Shown here: in pieces, positions 35,170 to 45,415 of the stretch
Layout of the letters: each line of letters starts with the position of its first letter
Numbering within the stretch: position 1 is the first letter of the stretch
Assembly (NCBI GenBank): GCA_005784505.1
Contig: VCAZ01000126.1
Span: 206,001-270,000 of the forward strand
Direction: 5' to 3'
DNA length: 64,000 nucleotides
DNA from: Bagarius yarrelli
Lineage: Eukaryota; Chordata; Actinopteri; Siluriformes; Sisoridae
Program-made: the position numbers and the translations under genes
The notes under the pieces: generated by a model
Database searches by the model: none
Told to the model about the DNA's origin: nothing
The model's input: the letters and a program-made list of their open reading frames with translations, nothing else

Positions 35170-35447
35170 AAAACTTTTACGATATTCACCCAAACCCTGT
35201 TCCAGCATGACAGTGCCCCTGTGCACAAAGCCTCTGATCTCTATGAAGACATGCTGTGTTCTGATTGGAGTAAAAGAACCCTCATGTCCTGTACAGACCC
35301 CTGATTCTGACTCAGCCCCTTTAAACTGAACACCGGCTGACGCCAGATCTTCTCACCTCATCATTAGTGTCTGAATAGAGACTTTTCCCGAAGTGTGAAG
35401 GTGACGTAAAGGTCATGTGTCCTAATACTTTTGTCCATATAGTGTAT
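35170..35447 (+). mobile_element. Tc1-like relic, 3' part
   Basis: CCAGCATGACAGTGCCCCTG and TGCACAAAGCC are the coding signature of the Tc1-type DDE segment QHD-APVHKA. It is followed by CCTCATGTCCTGTACAGACC (decayed W-A-Q-P-D-L) and the right terminal repeat CCTAATACTTTTGTCC plus ATATAGTGTA. The left half and the transposase start are missing. It shares private changes with 40473-40898. Confidence 0.8.
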
Positions 35448-35452
35448 GTTCA

Positions 35453-35482
35453 CTTTATTTATTTATTTATTTATTTATTTTT
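35453..35482. repeat. (TTTA)n microsatellite
   Basis: About seven TTTA units directly after the terminal repeat of the Tc1-like relic. Confidence 0.9.
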
Positions 35483-35509
35483 CATTTCTCATTCTTTCTT
35501 TTTCTTTAA

Positions 35510-35620
35510 AGGAATTTGTCACCGTGATGATTAAATAAGCAGCAGCAATTAAAGCAATTAGCTCTGCGTCGGTAATCGCTCCCAGCTCTCATAGCTACCG
35601 CATAGTTGATGGGGTTCAAA
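35510..35620. other. Short candidate conserved non-coding element
   Basis: GTCACCGTGATGATTAAATA, GCAATTAAAGCAATTAGCTC and CGGTAATCGCTCCCAGC form a compact block of homeodomain-like sites between repeats. Confidence 0.25.
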
Positions 35621-35930
35621 AAGAATAGGTGTCCTGCTTTCCGGGGAAGCTATAAAAAAAAAAAAAAAAAAAAGACATTTTTTTTTTTTTTTTTTCATAT
35701 GCAGAAAAAAAATCGTCATGCAAACTTTTAGATCTGTTTTGTGTTTGTGTGCAGAAAATTACAGCGTTAGAAATATAATTGTTGTTATGGCAGCCGTGTG
35801 CCAGTCGTTTTTTAACCTGCCACATCTGGAGTTCCAGGAAATGTCTCACTGTCACTTTTTTCAGACTTTTATAACCTGCACAGGTGAATATCAAAGAGCT
35901 AAACAAAATTTAACCCATATTGCAATCAGT

Positions 35931-35931
<1 letters not shown>

Positions 35932-35972
<41 letters not shown>
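35932..35972. repeat. (AAT)n microsatellite
   Basis: About 13 AAT units on the plus strand. Confidence 0.95.
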
Positions 35973-35993
35973 TACTGCCATAATTAGTATATT

Positions 35994-36700
35994 AAGATCA
36001 GCCATAACATTAAAACCACTGGCAGATGAAGTGAATAACATTGATTATCTTATCTTATGGCTCATGGGGCACTTTATCAGGTACACCATAGTAATATTTG
36101 GTAGGGTCGCCATTTGATCTTCGTTCGCTTCGTTTTTTGGGGCAGTTTTTTAGAACAATAAAGCTACTTAATGCGTTAAGATCACTGTATTATAGCTGTG
36201 CAATGTTCCGAATGTATTTGTGGCACAAGTAAAGGGTTCTTTTATTTTCCCTCTTCTCCTTGCCCTGGTGCATTATCATGGTGAAGAGTACACTTTACTC
36301 AGCAACAATACTTAGATATGCTGTCGCATTGATTGGCATTAACAGGCCTGATGTGTGCCAAGAAATCCTTCTCCAAACAATTACATCATCCTTACTCTCC
36401 TCCGCTGAGTGTGTTGGTTGATTCCTAATGTTATGCATTTATGCATCTTACTTCAAAGCCAGAAATCCAGACACGCTTACCTTTTTCCACTCCAGTCCAG
36501 TTCTGGTGATCCTCTGCTCCCGGCATCATCAGCTCAATAAATCCCACCTAATATTCTGCTGTTGTATGTGTTGTGCATTTTGAGATGTTTTTCCTTCTCA
36601 CAGCAATTAAAAAAGGTGGTTGTTATGGATACTGTAGCCTTTCAGTCAGCCTTTTCTGATACAAGGAAAATCTCTGTTGAGTTCTTTCATCATTAATCAC
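35994..36700 (-). mobile_element. Second Tc1-family relic, strongly decayed
   Basis: It opens with the terminal sequence GATCAGCCATAACATTAAAA, then GCACTTTATCAGGTACACC and AATATTTGGTAGGGTCGCC, where the coding end of the transposase (minus strand) lies. Further on come GGTGCATTATCATGGTGAAG, GATGTGTGCCAAGAAATCC and TGTAGCCTTTCAGTCAGCC, in an order known from common fish Tc1-like repeats. No open frame is left and large parts are deleted. Confidence 0.65.
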
Positions 36701-36812
36701 TTCCGTTCCAATATTTCACTTAAAACACTGCTAATGTAATGAACCCCGAGTAAATAAACTGTTATAGAAATGACTAACCGGAATTGTCCCTATCTTAAGA
36801 AGCGGATAATAA

Positions 36813-36905
36813 GGGCAGGTGGTAGCTTAGTGGTTAAGGTGTTGGACTGCTACCCGGAAGATTGTAGGGTCGATTTCCAGCACCACTCAATAACCAGTGA
36901 CACCC
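36813..36905 (+). mobile_element. tRNA-derived SINE head
   Basis: GGGCAGGTGGTAGCTTAGTGG (box A), AAGGTGTTGGACTGCTACCC, GGAAGATTGTAGGGTCG and CCAGCACCACTC. The element breaks off where the next dispersed repeat begins. Confidence 0.8.
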
Positions 36906-37298
36906 AAGAACCAAAGTTAATGTAAGTTCAATACAATTAAAGAAATTATAAGATGAAAATGAATCAGAAATCAGTTTGTCCCTGATGAGCAAGCCGGTGG
37001 CGACGGTGGCAAGGAAAAACTCCCTGAGACGGAATAGCAAGAAACCTTAAGAGGAACCAGACTCAACAGAGAACCCATCCTCATTTGGGTGAAAAAACAG
37101 GTAGCAGGAATTATGTAATTACACTTAAGTCTTCGAAGAACAGCTGAAATGTCTTTATGGCAGGGTAAAAACGTCTTTGGTCACCCTGATGATGCGTTCA
37201 TCGACTGGGGAAGGGACAAAGGGAAGGGTCTGACAGGTCCGGAGTGGAGATGGGTTCTAGATCACTGGCAGCTCAGTTGTGGCATATGTAGCTCGACA

Positions 37299-37300
<2 letters not shown>
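36906..37300 (+). mobile_element. Dispersed repeat, class unresolved
   Basis: It carries TTTGTCCCTGATGAGCAAGC, CGGTGGCGACGGTGGCAAGG, AAAAACTCCCTGAGACGG and GAGGAACCAGACTCAACAG, a block order I know as a frequent teleost repeat. It runs directly on from a SINE head and ends in a GA microsatellite, so the three may form one composite unit. The class (LINE 3' end or non-autonomous element) is unresolved. Confidence 0.55.

Positions 37301-37352
<52 letters not shown>
37301..37352. repeat. (GA)n microsatellite
   Basis: A perfect GA run of about 25 units. Confidence 0.95.
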
Positions 37353-37355
<3 letters not shown>

Positions 37356-40300
37356 AACATTGTAATCACAGTGTATGGAGTAATTGAGTATTTAATGTAG
37401 AGTAATGTAAGTCTGTAACTGTTAATCATCCTGTTGATATTTGGTCCACTTTTATAATTTTAAACAAAAAAAAATCAAAACCAGAAGTTGAGCAGGAAGT
37501 AACACTTCATATTGTGTAATAAAGTCATTAATTATCAGGTTTTGTACAGGTAAATATTAGTAAATACTGTGTGAAGGGTAACAGATCATACCTTATTCTT
37601 ACCTTTATCTCCGCTAGAGTCTAATGATCAAGCATGCCAACATCCACTGGCTCATTTTGCCATCTTTGGCAGAAGTCCAAAGCGACGGTGGAACTGAAAA
37701 TAGTTTTAACAGTGACCTTTTATACCCGACCTCCAGACATTACAAACCCATGCTTAAGCTCTTTATCCTTCTTTTCCTCTTTTTCTTTCTCACTCTTTCT
37801 CTCCCACCTCTGCACACGTCCCAGAACCGGCGCTCATTAGCGTGCGCTTTACGACCCCGTGGTACAGGTGTCTCCCTAGGCCAAACCCAGCTTTCTACTT
37901 CCTTCGTAATTGCTTCGTCAGTTTCACCTTAGGTTCACCCTGTGTCACATGTTTGCTCCTGCTTCACCGGTCATTGGTATTCCAGAGCTCTAATTGGCTG
38001 CTGTAAGGCTGATCCTGAACCGCGGGCCGTGGGATTGAACAAACTTGATGTTTTATGAAATCATAAAATAGGGTTTCAGCTTTAACCTTTTAAATAAAGA
38101 AAGAAATCCTTTATTTGTCTTCTGCTGTGTCTTTCTGCCATACTTTTCAGTCTAACGCCATTAACTTCTTATAACAGTTACCCATGTAGCAGAAGTCAGA
38201 GACTAATATGGAAGCAAGAGGTCCAAAAGTTATTGCACACCTCAGAACCCTTCAGCAAATGTTTACTTAGAACAGTTTGGTACATTATTATAAAGCACGT
38301 TTCAATGAAATATCTGCTTAATATCGTTTAATTAAGGCAACCAGACGCCTCTAATTGCCTCTAATTTGTCAAAAGAATCTAGCGTCTGCTTTAAAACATG
38401 TTTAAGTAATAGTACTTTATAGTGTTTTTAAGAATTCTATCAACAATATTTTATATAATTAATGCACTTGCTCATAAATATTCTATTTATCTGCTTTTAT
38501 ATTATCTCGCAAAACGTTAATTTATTTGTTGGTTTATTAATTAGCTTGTTTGTTGAGTAAATAATGCATAAATTCATAACTAAATCAAAAAGTTTGTGTA
38601 AAAATATCGATTCAGGTAACTATCGCAAGAATTATTTTCAGGCAATTGTATTGATATTCTAACTTCTAGTATCGATACTTATTTGAATTACGTTTACGTT
38701 GATATTTAATTAAAACCCTCAGCTCCTGTAGGTGGCGCTGACGCACACAGTCATTGACCTCTGACTTTGTATTTGTTGCATTTTTATTTTTTTATTTTTT
38801 TTAAGAACTGCTATATGTATTGTATTGCAATATATCGTGATATATTGTATCGTGACGTCCCCTGGTATAGTTAATTGCTAATACACAGATTTATTTATTG
38901 CAGAAATTGCAAATATTTATATTTATTTTTATTCTTTTACTGGATGCAATTTTTTTTCTAAACATTTGTTTATACAGTATGTTTTAATTATGTGGGTGAT
39001 TCTGGTTTGTTTAATTAAATATTTGTTTCTAAATTAACGTAATTATTATTTTTTTTACTAGCATTTCCTCATTCTAAAACTGTGACTAATACATTTTAGC
39101 ATTTTTTATGAAATAACACACTATTTCAATCCTATATGTAACTCTAGTCACTGTCAATCTGATTAACAGCTCGTTCTGGCTGCTCTTATGCACTCTGATA
39201 TTTTTGTTTTTAATAGTTAAAATTAATGTGTTGTTTCTTTATAAATTATTTAGTTATTTATTTATCATTCAAACTTAAGGCTGTTAGAATAAAATGTAAA
39301 ATGGGACTATATATCTTTTATATTTTATCACCTGACGTGCTTGTACGGCTTAAAGGCTTGAGTCCTTGTAACGTTATTTAAACATTTCTAAAATGTTTCT
39401 CAACGTTATTAGAATTCCTTTGGCACTCGAAGCGCATTAATCAGTTCGGCGAATAAGAGTTTTTTTTTGTTTTTTTTTTAGTTCCACTTGACAGAGTGTT
39501 AAAAGTGAAATAAGCCAAATGAAAAAAAAAAGGGCAAATTTGTCACAACTCCACCTCTGCTGGTTTTGCCGAAAGCTTCGCACTTGTGTGTGTTTTAATC
39601 AGTACTTTAATGGTGACACCGACGACATTTATCCTGCTCTGCATTTTTAGCGGTTCCAGAAAGAACGAACGATTATACTGTAAAAATTCTTTCTTGTAAA
39701 ATCTCAAACATGTCTTCTGCTATTAATCCGACCAGTGTGAAGTGCGCTGTTGTCTTATTCAGCCTCCTTGTCTGTCACCAACCCTTGAAGTCTGACAGTT
39801 TGGGCATGGAGTGCTGTCTTTCTCTTGTTTTCTCTAACAGCTAGTGGGAGAATTACTTGGCCCAGTGCACTGGTGAAAGGCTGCCTGTGAACTTGACAGA
39901 CAACACCGTCCAAAAAAAAAAAAAAGCCTTTGTGGACAATTTTCAGCTGTAATACTGCGTGCCTTGTTTGGAGCTCCTTCATGGCACACTTCTTCACATC
40001 GACGATCTGCTCGTTGACTTCGACGTTTCCACCGAGATGCTCTAAAAAAAAAAACCTGCAAAAGGCATCTGGAATAGATCCAGGGCTTAGTGATGATCTG
40101 TCCTGGGCTTTGTGTCGCCATGCTTTTAATTTTCGAGCCTTTAATCCGTTCACTTTTGCACTTTACGGTTAAATCTTCCAGGCTGGATTGCTGTTAGTAA
40201 GAGCTTTATGGAGAAACACACAGTGAGAGTACAGTGTATTCTCAGGTCGTACACCACAGCGTAGAAAAAGCTTGCTCAATTAGCAACTCTTCCTCCGAGC

Positions 40301-40472
40301 CAATTTTTTTCCCCCTCCTTGGCCAGACTGTCTTGCATATTGGACCTCCAGTCCAGTACAATGTGCTCCATTAGCCAAATGCTGCTACTTATCAGCTAAG
40401 TGTTATTCACTCCATTTCCTTTCATTAAACCGGCTCGTTTTATTAAGGACAGACCAACATTTCAAAACATGT
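37353..40472. other. Non-coding with decayed MITE-like stretch
   Basis: At 38600-38875 ATCGAT/TATCGTGATATATTG motifs resemble fish hAT-type MITEs, with a CTCF-like TAGGTGGCGCT at 38736 inside. A moderate-complexity segment with overlapping frames on both strands (80-132 codons) lies at 39755-40172; each frame is interrupted by A-run artefacts. I call no gene. Confidence 0.4.
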
Positions 40473-40898
40473 ATACACTATATTGCCAAAAGTTTGTGGA
40501 CGCTACCAGCACACTTAGGTTAATGTATCTTGGTGTTTGTTACCAAACCCACAGTCTAGAACGTGTTTGTATGTTGAAGCATTACATTATTCCTTCAGTT
40601 GAGCTAAGATACTCAAACCCGGTTCCAGCATGACAATTCACCTGTGCACAAAACCTCTGATCTTCTTGAATACATGCTGTGTTCTGAATGTTTTGGAGTG
40701 GAAGAACCCTCATGTCCTGTAACTCCTGACTCCCACTCAACCCCTTTAAACTAAACACCTTTGGGATGAATCGGAACACCGACTGAACCCCAGACCCCCC
40801 CTAGAAAAACTTTCCAGAAATGTGGAGGTGATTAAAGGAGACTACATCTGGAATAAGATGTGCTGGTCAAGTGTCCCAATACTTTTGTTCAGATAAGG
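40473..40898 (+). mobile_element. Internally deleted Tc1-like element
   Basis: Left terminal repeat ATACACTATATTGCCAAAAG and right terminal repeat GTGTCCCAATACTTTTGTTC are both present, only about 425 bp apart. Between them CCAGCATGACAATTCACCTG, CACCTTTGGGATGAATCGG and TGGGAT-type codons mark the last third of a Tc1 transposase (H-D-PVHK, H-LWDE region). Autonomous Tc1-like elements are about 1.3-1.7 kb, so most of the gene is deleted. Confidence 0.8.
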
Positions 40899-40944
40899 AG
40901 TGGAATTGTATTGTTATTAACTATGTAATCCAATTAAAATCAAC

Positions 40945-41515
40945 TTTCTGATATTAGGCAGGTGTAGATCCCTCTGGTTCCACTAAAACAGCTCTGACCC
41001 ATCCAGCCATTGACTCCAGAAGCCCTCTGAAGGTGTGTTGTGGAATCAGGCATCAAGATCAGACATGTATTTACAGAAACTGGATTAGACGTCTTGATTT
41101 TTTTTTTTTTTTTTATCGTTATTGTCCCCCTTAGGGGGAAACTACTACATAGAAACAACACATAGTCAACAGACAACAACCTCACATATACAAGCCAACA
41201 CCACCCCCCAATCAGATTAGGAACTTATTAAACTAATAGTCACTGAAATAAACCAACCAACACCCTACGGGCAACAATTAAATTTCCTTCTGGGATTCTT
41301 AATTGGTCCAGATTTATTATAATTGAATGTGTTTTTGTTGAAACCAGTCTAAACGCCTTAAACTGGTTGCCATGTTTTTTTAAAATAAAGACTTTTGATG
41401 TGCCAGACAAAGAAAACACAAATTCCACAAGCCAAAGTTTCGCAGCAGAACATTGGCCAAAGCATGACACTGCCTCCACCGGCCTGCTTTTTCCCCTAAA
41501 TTATTAATTCTTTGC
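40945..41515 (-). mobile_element. Tc1-family transposase relic, interrupted
   Basis: Two pieces read on the minus strand. 41515-41435 encodes a decayed GGSVMLW-type segment (GGTGGAGGCAGTGTCATGC and GCCAATGTTCTGCTGCG). 41060-40950 encodes the C-terminal end (CTTCAGAGGGCTTCTGGAG and GAACCAGAGGGATCTACACC). The intervening ~375 bp do not match and include a poly(A)-tailed retroposon (41095 onward). The relic starts within 50 bp of another Tc1-like element. Confidence 0.6.
41095..41300 (-). mobile_element. Poly(A)-tailed retroposed insertion
   Basis: Minus strand: TTTCCCCCTAAGGGGGACAA, TAACGAT and then a 17-base poly(A). The CCCCCTAAGGGGG palindrome before the tail occurs in a frequent fish retroelement 3' end. 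The family is not resolved. It sits between two parts of a Tc1 relic, so it probably inserted later. Confidence 0.5.
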
Positions 41516-43689
41516 TGCCGTATGTGCACCAGAAAGCATTCATTAGTTTTGCTGCTTGCCGCATCTTCACAGACAGAATAACTTACAATACCTGCTGTTT
41601 TAAAGAAACTTTGACTCAGACATCACATGGGTAAAGTCACTCATTTCCTTATGTTTAATATATATATATATATTTTACTTCCTGGTTACCTGGTAGTACT
41701 GAAAGCTAATTCATCTTTATCTTCTTTTTTTATCTGAACGAGAGAGAGAAAATGAGACTGTTTATCGACACTGTAATATAAATAATACCAGGAAGTCGTT
41801 TGGTCGACCATTTAAATAATACCCCAAAAAATGATTTGTAGTGCATTCATTCAAATTAAATTGTGACGTGTTAAGTAGATTATAACATTTTCTACATTAT
41901 TATAAATGTTCGGTCTGTCTCTTTCTCACACCATCGCAAAGCTTTATGATTAAGATTTAATCAAACCCTTTTATCGGATCCCCCTCTTAACCGTCCCCGC
42001 TATTATGGCACACTTTAGCAACACAAGGGCCAATACTTATGAATGAAAAACAACCACTCATTTACATAAATTACTTGATTTGCTCTTATTTTTCTGCTGC
42101 TATGAAGATGGTGTGTGTGTGTGTGTTTTTTCTTCTTCTTCTTCTTCTTCTTCTTCAGGTTAAGTAATCACACTCCCACCTCCGATGTTCATATTAAAAA
42201 TGATTATTTAATGAAAAGAATATCATAGTGAATATTCAATAATGAGCTAATAGTGATGAATTATTGCTGATTAAAATGAATACTTGTCTCAGGGGCTATT
42301 TTTCAATTACTTAAATAAGGAATTCTAAGAGAGAAATGGCCACTGCTTTAGTTTTTTTTTTTAATTTTTTTTTTTTTAACGTCGTAATTCATGCGAATTT
42401 AGTAAGGACACACTAAAATATAGTATCGTAGCTCAGTCTAATGCTTTGCAATTCTAATGCCCGGGCCCTTTCACTCTAAAACAAGACACGTTGTTTAAGG
42501 ATGCCATGAGGACATCATAGGAAGATGTATTTCACAGTGAAAGGATGTTAATCATCTGCTTTCGCTTCAGCTGTGGTGAAATGCAGGCCCAAACACTGAG
42601 GGGAAAAAAAAAAAAAAAAACATGTGGCGCTCTCAAGGACTTGAGTACTGATATATTATAGAGGGGTGTTTTGTAGAGGGGGGGGGCGGATCGGTGATTA
42701 ATATGTGTAATAAGAGCAAAGTTAAAAATGAGAGAATCTCTTTTGACCTTCTTTTTTGAGTGCATCCGTGAGCTGCTCTATAGAAGCTATAATAATGCGG
42801 ACGCTCGTGTTGTCGTGCTATGGTATGTCCCAAAATCCTTTAATAGATCTTTGGGTTGGAAGCGAATAAAAGTCCTCTCTACACGGGTCTGCTGTTATAA
42901 ATGTGTTTATATATAGCATGTCCGTTTTGCCTGAATACGAATACAGTTGTGATACTATAACGTCGTTATTATATTTCTCTGAGTTTTGATCAGTCATAAA
43001 GATTCCTATTTTTTTGCCTTCATTAAAGGGACAGTAAGTGAAGTGGAATTGAATCCCCTGAACTGGACACCGGGAACACAATGGAGGGATATATAAGAGT
43101 TTTGCCATAACATATTATTATGACAGTTTATACATACATTCAATACAAAACCACCAAAAACTCATTATAGCTCAGATTGATACCAAAACAGTGGTGGAAA
43201 AAAATGCATGCTTCCGATTGGCTAACCCACAATCCAATCCTGCAGTCGTTAAAATGAATTTCGGTACATTAACTGCAAAAAGCATATTCTTTTTATTGAA
43301 TGTGTATTATTATAGATTTGTAGATATATAGAATATAAATGTAAAATTGTAAAACAATTCCGACAGGGTTCAAACTTTTGTCGGTGTAGGATGTCGTGCA
43401 AATTCTAAGCATTAATGAGTCTAAACAGAATATCCAAACAAGCCCTGTTCCGCTATTAATCTCACTCTATTCAGAACTGATTATGAGAGGAGTAGGAAAA
43501 TCAATCCCACATGTACATTTTCAGTCAATCGATTCTGCCGCCTTGTCTCGATAAGATATGCTACAATCTCGAGTGTCACTATTCACATCCACACACCTGT
43601 TACGCTCACATACACAATCATGTGACGAAGCAGCAAGCCTCATGTCACGAATTGGTTAGTTAATATCGTACAGCCCTTGGCACCCACGT
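41516..43689. other. Non-coding, AT-rich
   Basis: Contains a TG run (42110-42126), a (TTC)n run of about nine units (42130-42157), short (AT)n and several homopolymers. No gene is supported. Short plus and minus frames around 42530-43108 overlap and have no motifs. Confidence 0.4.
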
Positions 43690-43990
43690 AGGAAGTGTAT
43701 TTTTCATGGGTTACGTCTCTGCGGTGCCGTTCCGGGTCGCTCTCTTGGCTTCCGTAGAAATGTATGTAATATCCCACAAGCGTTCAATCACTTCAAAGGT
43801 CAAAGTGACAAAATAATCAATGGGCCGCCAGGAGATGTTTAGGGAGCGGCGGAGGCTCTAAAGCGAGCTGGAGAAAGTCGAGCCGGTTTCCTCGGCCTGT
43901 GTGCTTATCGTCTCCTTCGCCTAATCTCATTTGGCTGATGAGAGGAGCTGCCGTAGTAATAATTTATGTACACAACCAAATTGGATCTCT
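43690..43990. other. Candidate conserved non-coding element
   Basis: About 300 bp, repeat-free and GC-balanced, with CACTTCAAAGGTCAAAGTGAC (a nuclear-receptor-like AAGGTCA direct repeat), AAATAATCAATGGGCCGCC and AGTAATAATTTATGTAC. The contrast with AT-rich flanks is strong. Conservation is untested. Confidence 0.3.
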
Positions 43991-44755
43991 GATGGACTCT
44001 TACTAATGTTAAATACATCCTGCTTCAAATGTAGTGATAATTATATCGAGGTTAAGTAGGTGTTTACTTTCAAGATCAAGTCTTGAAACTAAATGGGATG
44101 CAGTGACCTCATAAATTTGATGTAAGGGGAGTTGGACTGGACCTACACGACGTTTTTACATATAATATTTGTCAAATAAGTTAATTGGTTTAAAAGATCA
44201 CAGCAGACAAAAACAAAGTGTCGTCCTGTAGTGCAGAAGGCTTCATGGTAGAATAGTGTTATATACTCATGAGCTCATTTATTTTCTCAAATGGTGTTCT
44301 TAAATCAGCGTGAGCTTATCTTCATATAAAACCAGGCTGATGTAAGAAGGCAAAAACAAACTTTTAAGGATTATAAATGTGGCAAGTAAAATAATTGGTG
44401 AGAGACAAACACCTCTCACTGATCCTTTTTTTTTTTTTTTACTGTGGCATTAAAAAGGAAAGCCTTTTAAGACTCTTCTCGTCCCCTGTATACTCCTTTC
44501 CAGTTACTTTCCTCTGGCAGACGGTATAAAGTGCCTTTAGTGAAAAGAGCCGAATATGAGAAGACCATTATTCCGAATACCAACATTCGTTTATCTGTTT
44601 AAAATAATATAACCTTTTGACTAAAGACAATTTTCTACCCTGTTTTAAATAGATAATAATGATTTTGGATTAAACTGAAATTTTTGGAAATAAATAATTT
44701 TACACTTTAAACATGAATTCTTTTCAATAATCGTAGCTGATGATTGCACAATAAA
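43991..44755. other. Non-coding, AT-rich
   Basis: One poly(T) run near 44425-44440, otherwise nothing recognisable. Confidence 0.45.
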
Positions 44756-45415
44756 ATCATCCATTCATCCATCCATATGGTCCAATCCATTCATCCATCC
44801 ATATCATCCATCCATATGGTCCATTCATTCCATCCATTATATATCCATCCATATGTCCATCCATTCATCCATCCATATATCCATCCATATGTCCATCCAT
44901 TCATCCATCCATATATCCATCCATCCATCCTCTCTAGGCCTCTATCTATCTGTCTGTCTGCCTGTCTGTCCATCAGTTCATCCGTCCATCCATCCATCCA
45001 TCCTCTCTAGGCCTCTCTCTATCTGTCTGCCTGTCTGTCCATCAGTTCATCCATTCATCCGTCCATTCATCCATCATCCATCCATCCTCTCTAGGCCTCT
45101 CTATCCTATCTGTCTGCCTGTCTGTCCATCAGTTCATCCATTCATCCAGCCTGGCTGTCTGTTTGTCTGTCCCATCAGTTCATCCATTCATCCGTCATTC
45201 ATATCCAGCCTGGCTGTCTGTTGTCTGTCCATCCATCTGTCCAGCCATCGAGGCCTCTAGGGCATTCTATCTGTCTGTTCTGTTCCATCAGTTCATTCAT
45301 CTATCCATCAATTCATCCAGCCTCTCTATCTGTCTCTGTCTGTCTCCCTTTTTTTTTTTAAATCTGTCTGTCTGTTCACCTATCTAACTAGCTATCCATC
45401 CATCCATCCATTCAG
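44756..45415. repeat. CCAT/CTGT composite tandem array
   Basis: The left part (to about 44930) is mostly CCAT units. From 44931 a longer unit appears, starting TCTCTAGGCCTCT, then TATCTGTCTGCCTGTCTG and CCATCAGTTCATCCATTC. Starts at 44931, 45004 and 45088 are 73 and 84 bp apart, and later copies are more diverged (GCCTGGCTGTCTG variants). The frames here (His-Pro-Ser-Ile and Trp-Met-Asp-Gly repeats) are artefacts. Confidence 0.95.

Noticed and set aside
39755..40172. Possible exon cluster on both strands
   Set aside because: Frames depend on A and T runs, have no motif and overlap on opposite strands.
44756..45415. CRISPR-like array
   Set aside because: Units are degenerate tetranucleotide derivatives without unique spacers, in a vertebrate-type sequence.
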